Positions 40,360 to 54,200 of a stretch of DNA of 64,000 nt are shown piece by piece. This DNA is from Apteryx mantelli. Its lineage: Eukaryota > Chordata > Aves > Apterygiformes > Apterygidae. The number at the start of each line of letters is the position of its first letter. Position 1 is the first letter of the stretch. Where the stretch lies: contig NC_089985.1 of the NCBI RefSeq assembly GCF_036417845.1, forward strand, positions 33,686,583-33,750,582. The letters run 5' to 3'. Below the pieces are notes generated by a model. The model had not been told where the DNA came from. It did not search any database and worked only from the letters and a program-made list of their open reading frames with translations. Position numbers and translations under genes: made by a program.

Positions 40360-43300
40360 CCTGAGCTGAGTGATAACCAATGGCACCTTCTCCATTTCGA
40401 CAAGCTTGAGGTTACCTGAGCTAGCTTAAACCACCTCCTTCTACAAACACACAAGGCAGAAGAGGGACAACTTTACTCTCCCTTTGTGGACTAGGGATCC
40501 TGTTCAGGGACGCTTGCAAAACTGATAGATGAACCTGGTCAGCCCTGAGGCAGATAAGCCCTCGTGAAGAGGAGGAGAACTAGACAAACAAGACCAAGGA
40601 CATGCTCTTCCACTGATCCCAAATGTGGCAAGGAATTCAAAGGGCTGCAGAAAAGAGGAAAGGCACGTTTGCCAAAATAAAAACAGTATTTTTACTGTTT
40701 TGATAAGCACGATGGATGATAAAAGGTCTTGGAAGGCATTTACTCTATTTCATATTGGAGTGCTGCTAAAGCCGGCATGGCAAGAGACTATAACCCTGTA
40801 AACATATGTTGTGTATTAGATTCTGATCTGGCAGCTTGCCTTAATTTTGTTTTTTTAAGGCTCCAGTGAGTTCCAAATACACTTCCATGTTTGTGTTCCA
40901 GCAAATGAGCAAGAGGCAGAATGCTTGAGCGACAGGGACCCTGGAGTGCATTGGACTATAAATTAGCAAAAAAAGAAAAAAAAGCCTTCATTAATGTTGG
41001 CACATCAGACAGAGGATGACAAAAATATCAGCAATATTTTTTCTGTCCCTTTCCCCACCTTTTTCTTTTCCCAGTGTACACTGGACAGTTGCTGATAACT
41101 GCAAAAATTTTAGTCTCTTTTCTTACTTTAATTATCAACATGGACAAAAGTGACAAGGGAACACCTTTGCAGACATTCAACTGTCTTCTTTGCTACTCCC
41201 AGCTCCCCACAAAAAAGCACCCCACAGAGCATCCTCTCAAGAGCAATTAGTCTGGGTCCCTGTAGGCGCAGACGAAGAAAATTCTTTCAAGAGGCGTTTT
41301 AGACTCCTCGAGATTGAGAGTTCCAGTTCATATAAACAAATACAGTTACAAGAGGCAAAGTTGATATGGATTTATGCACGGAATGTATAGATGGAACAAG
41401 CAATTTGATAATTAATGGAGCTGACAGGCTATTTCTAATAGTACCCAAGTGTGTGCAGATTGAATGGTTTAATATACATACTGATCCAAAGACAGTATTA
41501 TTTTAACCCTTTTAATACCTAATCATTCAGATGAAGGAAACAGACTCATTTTTTTTCTCTTGGGAATTAATCCTGACCTCCTAAAGCCCAATTATTGGGA
41601 AATAAATCCTTTACATGCAGTATTCTTGCAGACAACAAACCCACAGATGTCTTGTACAGGAGGGTTTCTTTTTTAAAACATTTACAGAATGAACTCCTGA
41701 CTACTTTCCAGGAACGGGTTACTACTTTTAAGCCTCACAGCATAACTGCAGCAGTTCTTCTCTCAAACCTCTCTCCGTTCCAAGGAACCAAGTATTTTGT
41801 CGCACAGATTTGGTGAATTTCTGAAGACACCCTCTTTACTAATATGGAGTTTCTTTTTCTGTTGGCTTCCAAGCAAGCCACACCACTGCTTCTATAAACC
41901 CAGCTGGGGAAACTGAAGATGTTCTGTAAAAATCCTCAGCAAATCACTGTACTACCTGGCAGGAGCTGATAATAGTTCATTGGGCATGGAGATACGGTGG
42001 CATTTGGAAGTGCACAGGAATTAGATACACAATGTTTTTTCAGTCAGGAGCAGGTTGAGAAATGAAGCCTTGATGCTTCATAATTTCATCCCTCTGTGGG
42101 CAGGAAACAGGCACCTGACACATCTATTTTACGGCCTCACACCCTAGACCATATAGAAAGATCCTAAAGGGTTGGCCCCACGGTAACTACCTAGGAAATT
42201 AAGATTTGGTCAGTCTTTCCATACCCATGCTCTATGCCTCTCCTTTAATGGGAGGATCAAAAGCTGGACCAAGCTGCTCTCTTTCTTGGGCCTATATCCT
42301 GCATAAAGGCACTGAGAGAATGGAAGGGCTATACAGAAGCACATTGTCTCTAGTCATATTCAAGCTGTAGATGATAACTACATAACACCTCACGAATGAC
42401 GTCAGTTCTCCAGTGGGAGGTATACCAACAGCTATACGAAGTCAGACTGAAGGTGTTTCAGGCTCATTATTCTGTCGAGCCAGTAGCCAAAAGGAGATGC
42501 CTCAGGAAGAATATATGGAATTTTCTATCTCTCCCCCATTAAATACAATGTAGATGAGGCACAAGGCTGCCATTCTGGTGGCAATCCATAGCAGGACAAC
42601 TTGCTACAACCAGTCAGATATAAATGATGCATTGCTGTGCGCTAACTGCCTCCTACCCCCAACCCAGACACAGCTGCCTTTGAAGAAAGGTGCAATGTCC
42701 TGTGTGTGGATGTACATAACGAATAAAGTCTTTTAAAGAATGTGAGAATGAAAGCTGTCATCAAAATGTACTGAGCAATTATGGGTTGAAGGTTGAACTA
42801 TTATTACTTCATGCCCTTCCATTCCCCTCCCCTCCAGGGTGGGAAGAAGGGGGGTGGGGGGAATTATTCATTTGTATTCAAGCACTTCATTAATGTTTAT
42901 AAGAGAATCCAAACACGCAAGCAAAACAAGGACAAAACACTCGCGCCAGACGTGTGATGCGATAAATGTCACCAGAGCAAATATTTAGATCTGTTTACAG
43001 AGAGGCCTATTAAGTCCTTTTTGAAAAGCTGTGCAGTGTTGTGGCTTGGTCTCTGCCTAGCAGCTCCAGCGTAAACGAATGGAAGATGGCTAAGTCTCTC
43101 TCCTTCATTTTCTTATGACATCTGGAAACCTAAGGAGATTGGGAGAAGCCAACTGCCTGCCCTACTGCAATGTCTAGCAAGAGTCCACTTGCTGCATGAT
43201 GGCAGGATATGCAAAGTGGAACTGCTGAGTTCTACAGCCTGTGCCAAAATCAGTGGATTTTCAACACAGTAATCCCTTAACAAAAGTTGTTGCAAGACAG

Positions 43301-43674
43301 GTGGCCTTGGTTCATTGCTAATGATGCAATCCCACGTGTTCTGCCATTTTTAAAGAGCATTTGCGTTTGAGAAAAATCCGCTTCATTTGGGACTAAAATG
43401 GGGTATAAAGATGGGGGATGGAGATGTGTCCCATAATTCCTTCCCTGAAGAATTGTGGGGTTCTATTTCTGTCTAGTTCTATATTCTGATACCAACTGGA
43501 CATAGCAATCAGCCTGGACTTCTGTAGATGACCCCTTCACCTCACCATTTCATTGACTCTAGGTCCTCCACATACATATTTTTCTTTTTCTAAGAGAACT
43601 AAAGAAGTTGAAAGGGTTAAGAGAAATTTATAGATGGATAAACCACAATCTTAGCCCAAGATGGATTAACATAT

Positions 43675-43810
43675 TTAGGTTGTTTCAGCTTCTAAGGTCA
43701 GAAGGGACAGTACCGATATCCTAGAGGCCTCATTTCAGTATCTTCCTTCAAAATGCTTCCTCATGCCTCAGTTTCCCACATATTATGTAAGGCCTATAGA
43801 TATAAAACTG
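43675..43810. mobile_element. Possible CR1-like remnant
   Basis: Contains ttctaaggtcagaagggaca, then atcctagaggcctcatttc, similar to the sauropsid repeat phrase in which a 'note of note-like' constant block ggtcagaagggacca is followed by gatcatctagtctgacc. The match fades after about 60 bp. Recognised from phrase similarity only. Confidence 0.45.
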
Positions 43811-44348
43811 CCCTATAGATATATTAATCATCAGGATTCCTGAATCCTGCAGAAACAGGCTTTTCTAGGTCTTATTCGGTGCCCAACTTGCTTCCTTTCT
43901 GTTCTGAAGGACTGGTGCTCAGACTATACAGATGAACAGGACTCTGCATAGTGATTTCTAAGAATGCTGTCTGAATCACAGCAGAATCAAACCATTTTCC
44001 ATTTGAAACTCTCCTTCTGATTTACCAGGTTTATTTCTCCTTTCTTGATTGCATCAAGAACTCATCATGAAACCACAAATAGCCCTACTCAGCCTGCTTG
44101 TTAAGCATATCTAAATCGCAAATAAATCAGAAGAATATTGATTAACATTTTTTCTTCATAATTCTCTTCATGAATTATTTGGCTACACAAAACTCCTTTC
44201 TACATAAACCAGTGGAAAAGACTCTGTGGCCAATTTCCAGGACCATGATGATATGGTTTTGGTAATTCTTGAGTTCCTGGGCTCCAAGGACTGCACTACT
44301 TGTTTTATACTGAATGGGAACTACACCGAGCTTTACCCCAGAGAAGAG

Positions 44349-44480
44349 AGGCATACCTACACTGTCCACTGCAATGCAGGAGAGAGAGCTCTAAGTTAGC
44401 TGCAGACAAATGCATTTGGATATTGGTAGCAGTCCAGTTCTGCTGAGCTAGCTTATTTCCCTGGCTGGAACCCAGCATGG
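44349..44480. repeat. Possible dispersed sauropsid repeat
   Basis: catacctacactgtccactg, gctctaagttagctgc and, further on, gctgagctagcttatttccc and catggacataccct. These phrases recall a dispersed repeat seen widely in turtle, crocodilian and bird DNA, whose arms contain 'tgtagacataccc' and 'gagctagct'. Only phrase similarity supports this. Confidence 0.3.
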
Positions 44481-45718
44481 ACATACCCTAACAATAATAT
44501 TCAGAAACTCCAGCACTACTAGTACACACCACTGTTACCAGAACTGTAAGAGAAACTGTTACAGCTAGGAATAATAGCAGAAGGCAACGAAACTCTGAGA
44601 ACTAGTTGCTGCTGGGAAGGTTTACACTGAACTAACGACAGAGTCTCCCCCAGTGCATATCATCTCAGTCTTCAGTCACCTTGACTTTCATGGACCATTG
44701 TTTTAGTGTCACTGTTCTGCTCCTTGCTGGTGATGATACAGGTCTTTGTTTTTTCCATGTGCTTCCACTGGCTCATGAATTGTAGTCAGCACTTGGAAGC
44801 ACTAAGCTGTTGCACAGAAAGCTTAAGTACAATTTGCACTGCTGCTGGCTGTCTTCAGTGATCTATTTGTGCCAATTCTTTTGAGGATTCTCCCATTGGT
44901 ATCTTCAAAGCTATACTCTCAGGTCTAAGAGATTACAGTCAAACACACCCCTTCCTTCCTTGACTGGTATGGATGATGTATTACTAGACCTGACAGTTGC
45001 TAAGCCTGTTTATTTCTCTTAGAAACTGTAAGAAGGCTATGGTACTTGGTGTGTGGGAAGAAGGGGAAAATGCATGTGACTACACAACTTGACAAGCAAA
45101 TAAATATTGGTCATCCCTACTGTACAACAGGAATCAATCTTTTCAGACTTAAACTTCCTTTTTTCTTTCTGGCTGATTTTTTCTTTTTAAAATTAGATTC
45201 CTTGACTAAAACTGGCAGAAAATGCATGACAACTTAGTGGCTTGCTCCCAAACAAGTTTCTTTAGCAGTGCCACATTCAGCTGTACTTCCTGCTCTTGGT
45301 GTATTTTTCTACCCTTAATGCTTTAGACTCATCTTACTAATGCCAGGCCTTGAAAACGTGTCAGTAGCATGCTGAACATCCACAGGAAAGAGAGAGGAAT
45401 CTCTTCTCCTATTTTTGTTTAGCTATGTCCTGCTTCTCCGCTTTAGAGCTAACCCTTGGGGTTATTTATGTTATATGACCTTGAGATAAATGGCATTTGG
45501 CAGGCTGCTGGATGAATTTGTGTTTCAAATCAAACATTCTCAGTTTCTCCCACTAACAATGGGAATAATTCCTGAATGCCTTTTTGGGGGTATTTCTTCC
45601 CATCTCATTGCCTGCCATGGAGTTCTTTTGTAACTACATCAGGGCTGGTGAACTTTAGCTTGACTTGCTTGTTAGATGTGAGTACCAAGTGGTGTGTGTG
45701 GTTTCTTTATGTGGTTTT

Positions 45719-45736
45719 GTGTGTGTGCGTGTGTGT
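45719..45736. repeat. (GT)n microsatellite, interrupted
   Basis: GT units with one GC substitution (gtgtgtgcgtgtgtg). Simple repeat in intron 2. Confidence 0.88.
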
Positions 45737-47254
45737 TTTCTCTTTCTCCCAGAGTGTCTGCACTGCTGGTATTAGAGCTACGATTGTTCTATAAAAAGCT
45801 AAGATCCCTTGAATGATCTGCCAGAGGCTTTATCTCTGAACAATCTTTGTCTGTACTTGCTTTGCTGTTAACCAGTTTTGACTCTACTCCATAACAGCTA
45901 GGGTTGCTTTGCTTTAACTGATATATATCAAAGAGAACTGCTAAAATTAACTGCTCATGAACTATGTCCAGGATGTTAGATTAACTCATCTAGAATCCTT
46001 CAGTGAACAAACTGATTTACGATGTGTTATGACATTGTTACTTGATGTGTTGCACAACAACTCAATTTTAAAAAATGAAGAGCACTCCATTAATAAGAGA
46101 TAAATCTTTCCAGTGTAATTCAAATGAATCTGCAACAGCTTTAGAGAGAGCATGATAAGAGATCTTGTGTGGGTTTTGGTGACTGTGTTTTGCATTCCTA
46201 CAGGTATCTGCCACTGGGATCGCTTTGTCAGTAATGACAAAATCCATCTTTGGCCAAAATACGACAGTTTGGGGGAGATTTTAGCTCTCTGTGCTACCCA
46301 AGACACAAAGGCATACTACGAGTGATTCTGGACAACTCATACTTTCAGGAGGTTTGAGAACGTACATCTAGCACTGAATTTAGTGCCCAACTATGTTTTC
46401 TTTAAACTTCACAGTCATAATTTGCTGAAGTCTTTGCATGCTAAGTCCCTTGCATGCTTGTCCAACCATAATTAATACACAGCAAGTGCTCAAAGCAGTC
46501 AGTTTATGTTTCAGAAAAAAACACCTTTATGCATTAAGATATAAATAGAGTATTTTTTTAAGTCAGCACTATTCCATTACTGGAACATGAACCAGTGTAA
46601 ATGCTGGCCTTAAATTACTAAGTTTCTAGAGTGTGTTTCAGATGTACATATATTAAAGGCTTAGGTCTCTCTGGATACCCAGTTTCACCAAAAATGCCTT
46701 TGAAAATGAGCTTGAATTATATACTGTACATTATGTCTCATTTCACAGCCAAGCCACTTGAGTTAATAAAGAAAATCCTCCCTGGCCTCACACAATTAGC
46801 TCGGTAAAGAGCTAGTCAGTGCAAGTCTGCATACAGCCATAAGCCAATATATAAAGTTGAATAATGTTGCATGCCTGTGAATGCCTGCTGCCTCAGCCCT
46901 CTAGACTTCATCTCTGTATGAGAAGACCTGGGTTATTCCAGAATGGTATGACCTGGTTTTGTGGCCTGATACTCACAGCCTTAGGAAAAATAAAAAATAA
47001 TAATAATGAAAAAAAAGCTCCCTGGTGTTCTGCAAAGAGAAAGGAGAAGTGCCAAAAGAACTGAACTTAAGTTTGCTTGAAGAGGGACTGACTGTAGGGG
47101 ACAGATGAAGACAGGCTACTACCTCCTATGACTTAATTGTTTGCAGAAAACAACATTTCCTAAGACTTTCTGGGGTGGATGGGATGTGTCTCTTCAGTCC
47201 TGTGTTGCCAGACAGCCTGTGACATTACTCTCCTCACAGGGCTTGTGTTTCTAA

Positions 47255-47610
47255 TAGCAGCCCTGGAGGAAGACTACTTGAACCCCAGTCACCCCTGAAA
47301 AATGGGGATAATGGTCACATAGTAATGGGGATCCTGTAAACAGATCAAGGGTAAATCCACTAAAGGCCACAAGGGGCTCAGATAACACAGGGAGGCCACA
47401 GACCTTCTTGGATACTTTAGATGGATTTCTAAAGCAGAAGCATTGATACAGAGCTCCAACTTAGAGCCCTTCAGGCAGAGATGTCAAAGTATAATTACTT
47501 CCATTTTACAAATGGGAAAACTGAGGCCAAAATGGGGAACAGGAGTTATCCAAGACTGCTCAGTGGCAGACCCAAGAGTAGAACCAATTCTCCTGAGACC
47601 TGTACTTTGC
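47255..47610 (+). mobile_element. MIR-like SINE fragment(s)
   Basis: The core is clear at 47,495-47,605: ttccattttacaaatgggaa, aactgaggccaaaatgggga, then ctcagtggcagacccaagag and tagaaccaattctcctgag. This is the MIR core phrase (cattttacagatgaggaaactgaggc in the consensus, here altered). The upstream part at 47,290-47,400 (aaaatggggataatggtcac ... ggggctcagataacac) resembles another section of the same kind of element and may be a separate copy. Confidence 0.65.
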
Positions 47611-48124
47611 CTGCAGCAACATGCTACATGCCCACAAGCCTACCAGAAGGCCTCCATTACAGACCAGCTTTAACAGTTTTAAACCACGAATAATTGCTCC
47701 TTTACAGTCCCTGAAAAGGGTGGCCAGATGCAGTCTCAAATCTGCTGCACACCATGGCAGAGAGCAATGCCAAATTCTGGGGTACTGTCGGTGCCCAGGT
47801 AACTCAGTGCAAACCGAAAGCTGACACTGTGCCTAAGGACAAGTGAGGAGACGTAGCCCTCTGGCCCATTCAAACCATCAGTCTTTTCTCAGTATCTGTA
47901 CAAGTATTATCAGTGGCAAAGGACTTAATTTTGTAAGAGTCCTTTATTGAGTTCACTTCCCAGAGGTCCCACAAAGACTCACTACTGCAAGCTATGTTTT
48001 GCTTCTGCTTGGCTGATAGCTGTCTAGGGTAGAAAGAGTTTATCTCTGTTCCTCATTCATACTCCTAAGCCATTACTTGAAGGTCAAAATGATAAGCCTG
48101 TTTTTATCCAAAATTGTACTTTCA

Positions 48125-48255
48125 TGGGGTTAAGTGATTTCCCTGTTCACATGAACACTAATCAAAACTTGAAGCAGGGGTTTCATTTCATAGCCCGGAA
48201 CTCATGGAGCTCAGTTCATTCTTGCACTGCTCTACCAATAGAGCATCCCAGCTGT
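48125..48255 (+). mobile_element. MIR-like SINE fragment
   Basis: Has ggggttaagtgatttccctg, gttcacatg, then tagcccggaactcatggagc and ctgctctaccaatagagcat. The order 'gttaagtgacttgcc...cacac...ggaactc...ctaacca' is again MIR-like, with many substitutions. It lies about 500 bp from the copy at 47,255-47,610, in the same orientation. Confidence 0.45.
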
Positions 48256-51200
48256 CTGAAGCCAGGCCCATATTAGAATTGCTTTGGCCATAACTTGGTA
48301 CTATTTTTTTGTTTGATTCTGTGCCTTAATAAGCCATTTCCTTCAACAAGCAAATAATGAGATTTTTCAAGGATATTTTTTCTAGTCCCTTTTCCTGTGC
48401 TACCAGGAAGGAAAGTCAATACAAACAAGAAAGACTTTCTGTATAATTAACTCTTATAAAAACAATAATTTTTGAGACTTGCTAGCGTACTTACCCTTCT
48501 CCTCCTCCTATGAAATTCCCAAAATAAAGAATTAACTGAGACTGAAAGCAAACTACAAGTTAGCATCCCAGTTGGCTCCTAGTGCTCTTTCCATGTCATG
48601 GCCAGCTCTTCATGTGATATAAGCTTTAGGTCTTTTGCAATTAATGGTGCTGTGATGATTTTGCCAGTGCCATAGAGCCAATGAGGTGCACTGGGATGTA
48701 TCCTAACACATTTCACTTCTGGAATAATATTAATCTTGATGATGATTTCTAAAATTGTAAATCAATCACGTGCCAGAAATACAAAGACCTTCAAAAAGCT
48801 GGGCATGTTTCTCAAATCACCCTTTCGCCCTCTCACACTCTGCTGACTCTGCAAACTCTATACTGTGAGCATTGTCTTGCATTTAAATAAATATTCTCCA
48901 TCACTATTATGCTGTCACCTGTAATAGGAAAAGCCTGCAAGAAATCAAAGGAAAGCAAAATTTGTGTGGTGGCAGAAAGTGTACAGAGAATAATCAGTCT
49001 TCATTGTGATTGTTAACAAAAGCGAGGGAGCTTAATGGAGACCTTGGATTTAATACAGTCTCTAAAATATTGAGGGGGTACTGTCAAGGCACAGAATCTC
49101 TTACTTTAAAGAAATATTTTCCCTGTGTTTCTCATAAGTTGACTTTTATTAAAATGGAAAGAGGTTTGAAAATAATTTGAAAGTTTCTGCTTCCTTTTTC
49201 TCATTTCTTGGCTCAGGCAAAGAGCCTGATGAATTTCACTTTCTGCTCTACACAGGCAGCAACTTCTGTTTTCTGTACTGGGGATATTTTTGTCTCCCAA
49301 TGGGTGCCCCAATACAAGATTTAGGGTAGAAGAAGCCAGTTTCAAGGAAACTGGGGAAAATCTAAAGTATTTAGTCTTATTCCCTTAGCTGTGTTGTTAT
49401 AGATAACATTTTGGCTATGGCTGAATTGCTAACTCTTCTGACCAGTGTTAAGCAGCCTGAATCAGCATCTCAATGGACTCTGTGAATTTGCGGGGAAACC
49501 CAAATATGAATAACCTGTGGACTGGAAATTATTTGAAGGGCTTCATAACTTTCATGTTAACTGAGCCTAGGAAAAGAAGAAATCAGGACACTTTTTTTTC
49601 CCTTTTTTAAAATCCTTTCTCTATTTGCCAATAGGAGTTTCTGGGAATGGTCCAGTGCTACCCCTGGCTCCAAGGGACATTCTGGAATGAATACAACATA
49701 CAGGATTTGGTTCATACCCAATGGTCATCCACATTTGACACCACAATCCACAGGTATGGGCTACAATCCTGATTCTGAAGAAATCAATAAAACTCCCTTT
49801 TGACATCTGCAACACTCTTCACCCCTCAATGTTGTTGCAGTGCCTGGACAGAGGTAATCAGCAGTGATCCATTGGTAATAAATCTAATTACAATATTTCA
49901 GGGATGATGATTTCTTCAGGCATAACTGGCCTATAGGAGTCTATATATGATGAGAAATGGGGTGTCTAGGCCTATGTTAAATGAGCCTCGGAGTGGAAAA
50001 TCTAGGGTCTTTGATCTTATTCAAACGAAAAATACTTTTATTAATGAGCCTCGTCAAGTCATACAACAGCCATCCCAAAATGCTGAACACATGGCTTTAA
50101 TTTACACTTTTTAGCAACTTTCATTTATATTGTGCTAGAAGTCCTGAAATGACTTGCAGCAGAAGCTCTAAAAATTGGAAATGCAAATGGTAAGGACTGC
50201 TGTTAGAAAAACTAGTGATAAAAGCAGTAGTCATTTATGCTAATTCCTGCTTGAGCTTCTGACACAGGTATCAACCATGTCACTTTTAATTCCGTATGTA
50301 TTTAAATGACAACAAGATCCAATATATACAACAACAGTGACACAAAGCAGCTGTAATGTGCTCTTGAGCACCAGAGAAAGCAAATCCATGGAGGAGAATG
50401 AGATGCCATGACTACTCTTTGCTGTCACGGATGCAACCAGTCATGTGTTTTAGTTGTACGTCTGTTCCCAGCCTGCAGAGAGTGTAACTTCGTTTCAATT
50501 CCAGGCCAAAAACTTGGACAGTTAGCTCAAACAGTGGTATCTGCAGTTTTAAGCTCCGCAGTCACAAGTTTAATTCCTGGTATATTAAGCAAGCTGGAAA
50601 CCATAATGTTTTATGTGTTATAGAAAGAACATTAGGTCCACAAGTTGTTGCGGTGTTAAGAAAAATGTCTTAGGGACTTCAACCCATAAAGGATTTGAAA
50701 GGTTCAGAAAGGTATGGAAGTTTTGTGATCACTCTGCTGTGCTTCCTGTGGATTTTAAATGTAAAAGCACCTAGGCTCTGAATTGCTTATCAGTTTGAAA
50801 GGAGGATTTGGGAAAGTGTGTGGGCACTAGGCAGATATGTTTCTATGTAAAATAAGGTCCTTCTAATGCTTGCTGTTGGAAGTTAGAAAACGAAGTACCC
50901 AAAACACTGGTCCTTGTTGAAAATTCCAGGCTTTGCGCACGTTTAAATGGTGCATGCTCTGGGGAGACTTCTTAAAACCCCCTGTCCAAGCAAGCGGTGA
51001 TCTCATTAATAGGACCAAAAGATGAAAGAAATCACACCAATTTCATGTGGCTCAAGCAATAACATCATGATTTCTGCTCTGGCTTTTTACCTATCTCATC
51101 AACTCCTAATGAAAGTGAAGAGATTAATGAGGATTTGAAGCGTAAGGCCTAGCACAGAGGAAACCTGTTCTTTTACAGTACACCCCTCTGAAGTTCCCAA

Positions 51201-54200
51201 ATATGCTTTGCCAGGAGCCCCGCTGACGACCTCCGTCTCCACAGGAGTGCAAGGTGAATGAGTGCCCTTGCTTAAGATCATTCCTGGCCTTTTCAGTACA
51301 GGAACCTCTGACTAGCCTGAACGATGTGGGCTGGCTTTATAATGTGGATTGCTACTCACTGGGGAGCTGAGGGGAGGCTGTTAAAGACTTTCTGAGGACT
51401 GTAGGTTGCACTATACTTGAAGTTGAGGTTTTTAAGGTCAATGGCTCGTTCTGTTTACAAGCAGAGCTCACTGGGGGTAGGATCCTGACTGCTGTTGCAA
51501 GAGCATCAGAAAGCAACAGCAGCCACTGAACAGAGAAAGAGAAAACCATTTAGCGAAGAGGAACGTATTTTACACTTACTGGGTGAAGAGCTCAGAAGAG
51601 GTGGCCAAATGCTTCAAGGGAGATCCCACCAGCATTTGAAAGCAACATCAGAGCCTGGGTAGGGGGATGGATTTGGCCTGTCACTCTGCGCCTGGCACCC
51701 GGTCCCTCTTCTGATCCCACTCCCCCAGAGCAAAGCTCAGGGCATATCTCCAGGGAGTGTGTTCAGCCAAAAACATGTGACAGCACTGCGCCCTCAGCAG
51801 TGGCTCGCAGGAGGGCTGCTGCGCCTCTGGCATCGCAGCGGAGCCAGGGTGCCCTGTCGGGGCCAGGCCAGCCCTCGCGGGGCTCGTGCTGGACCACTGC
51901 CCTGCAGCCAAGGGAATAGCACACTGAGTGGCCAGAGCTCAATTCATCCCTCACCAAAAATGCAGTCAAAATTATGGCACAGCTTTGCTGCCATTTCACT
52001 TCTATACGTGAGTTACACTCAGCGGCCTCAATCACAGTAGGGACTACTTTGAAGGTGGGCTTGTTTGCCATGGTTTTGGGGGGGGTTGTTCCTCGCAAAG
52101 CCCACCTTAAAAAGATGCAATTCCTGCCTCAAAGAGATCACAAGCAGCACCTTCGATTTTGCAACGAGATCGACTAACACAGACCTCCTCAGCTCTGCTC
52201 ATGGGAGGCAGATACAATTGTCTTGGGCTTAGATCTTACCAAGGGAGGTGTGAAGGATTAGAAGGAAAGGAAGGGCTCATATCTAACCTGTTCTATATAC
52301 ACTTCTTGCAGTTATATATACAATAAATACAGTAAATAAATAGCCAGCTGCCCCTGGAGCCATCATTAACTGACTGGCTTTTTTTTAAATAGGCCTCAAA
52401 TGCCCGGGTAGGCCTTTCAAGGGGGCTATGGTGAAGAAGCACACATAACTGGCTGTAAAGAGCAACATATACAGTTAGTTATAACTATAAAATGCCAGCT
52501 GCTGATCCTTTCAGGTGTTACTGTGACTACTGTAATTTTAATACCTGCATAGTTTCACTGTCAACAGTTCTCCTTGGTAAAGATGTAAAGCAGCTCCATT
52601 AGTATTCAAAGGGAGTTAATGGAATGGTTTCTACTTCTGCTGCACGAATTTCTACCCCAAGGTTAATTTTACTCGGGGAATTTTTTCACCCCAGGGCGGG
52701 GGGGGTGGGGGGGAATAGTTCAGTTAAATCCACCAAGCTGAAAACTACATGCATGCATATATAATCAAACCTTTTAAAAACATTTCTTTAAACAATACTT
52801 AGCAATCAAAACAGAATATATTAAACTATTTTTGATGACTCTTGCCCTTTTGATGAAGCCTGAATTTTTTTGAAAGCAAAAACTGTCGAGATTTCTATTA
52901 GGCAAAAACACCTTTCCACAAAGAAAAAAACGACATTCAAGAATACTCCCTCAAATAAACTACACAGACTGTCAAAAGTCAACTAGCTCTGAAACTGAGC
53001 CCTTTAATCTGGTTTGGAAAACTTTGAGCCAGGATCTTTCATTAACATAAACAGGCAAATTTTCCTTTAAGTCAGTTACACCAATTCTATCAGCTCTGAG
53101 GATCTCAGCTTTGTGATTATAGAAATGTTTAATTTTTTAAGGGGATAGGGGAGATGGAATAGCAAGTCCACAAGCCACAGTCCTTCCTATATGTTAGTGT
53201 GTCATGCTGTTTTGCCACTGAAGGTCCAGCTTCAAGACTGCAGACCTGTCAGTGACCAAACTTGATGGACCACCCATTGGCCTTTTATTAAACAGCACTT
53301 GTTCCTCCTCTAATCCTATCACTAGAGTAATCAAAGCTGCCATGTCCCAGGGTTTGATGGAACAGCAGGACCTGGGAAATGAAGACTGATTTTGTTAACA
53401 AAGTCATTTCTGCCCCCTGAATGCTGTCTCATTGGTAGAAAGTAGGGAGACAAGGTTTATTTGTGCAGAGAATGAGGCGGCAAAGAAATGAAAGGGAAAG
53501 AATGGTGAAGTGTGAAGTTTAATCTGGCACAGTCTAAGGCTTCTTTCTTTGAGGCAGTCTCTGATCCAATCAACGCTGGTTTGATATTTAACATCTCCCC
53601 CTGCAGTTTGAAGTGATACAGGCCAGAGAATACTCAGATTCATGACACACAAAACCCAGACCAGAAGAGGAACTGAAAGGGGTTTTTTTGTTGCTCCCCT
53701 TTGGTCTAATGACTTCTCTGATAGACGTATCAGGATAACGTTGTCTCCTTACAAAAAAACCCCTTGCAGATCTCAGGATTAAAGGCATCTGGCACTGGCT
53801 GAATGCAGATTCTCCCTGATGAGAACAAGCTAGTGATGGGATGGGAGAGAAGTTTCCTGATTTTCAGGAAGGAATATCAACATGTTCTCAGTCTCCATTT
53901 GTGAGTCCTGCAGAAAGACAGGCCCGAGCAGTAAAAGAAAGAGATGCAGGAGGGACGGAGGTACAGGGATGCCTACCACACACCTCCCCAAGGCAGGGTG
54001 GTCTGGGCAGAGGAGTAAGATCTTTGCCTTACTGACCTTACTGGCTCTGAGTGGCAACAAGATATTATTCTCAGGCATTTACTACCACAGTGATTAGCTG
54101 GGATCCCAGTGCCAGCCCTCTCCAAAAGGGAGGAATGATCAGAGCAGACACAGCCAGGGCCAGACCCGAGCAGCTGTAGGAGCTACCTGCAAAGTTCTCC

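Larger units (their letters stand above)
23400..43674. other. Intron 2 stretch, no gene seen
   Basis: About 20 kb of non-coding DNA broken only by MIR-like copies (27,722 and 29,640), a weaker MIR-like trace around 34,000-34,100 (ctctaaccaatacacc), the compound repeat at 31,164, A and T runs (27,303; 29,158; 33,193) and the hairpin at 40,332. All open frames are short and lack recognisable domains. Confidence 0.6.
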
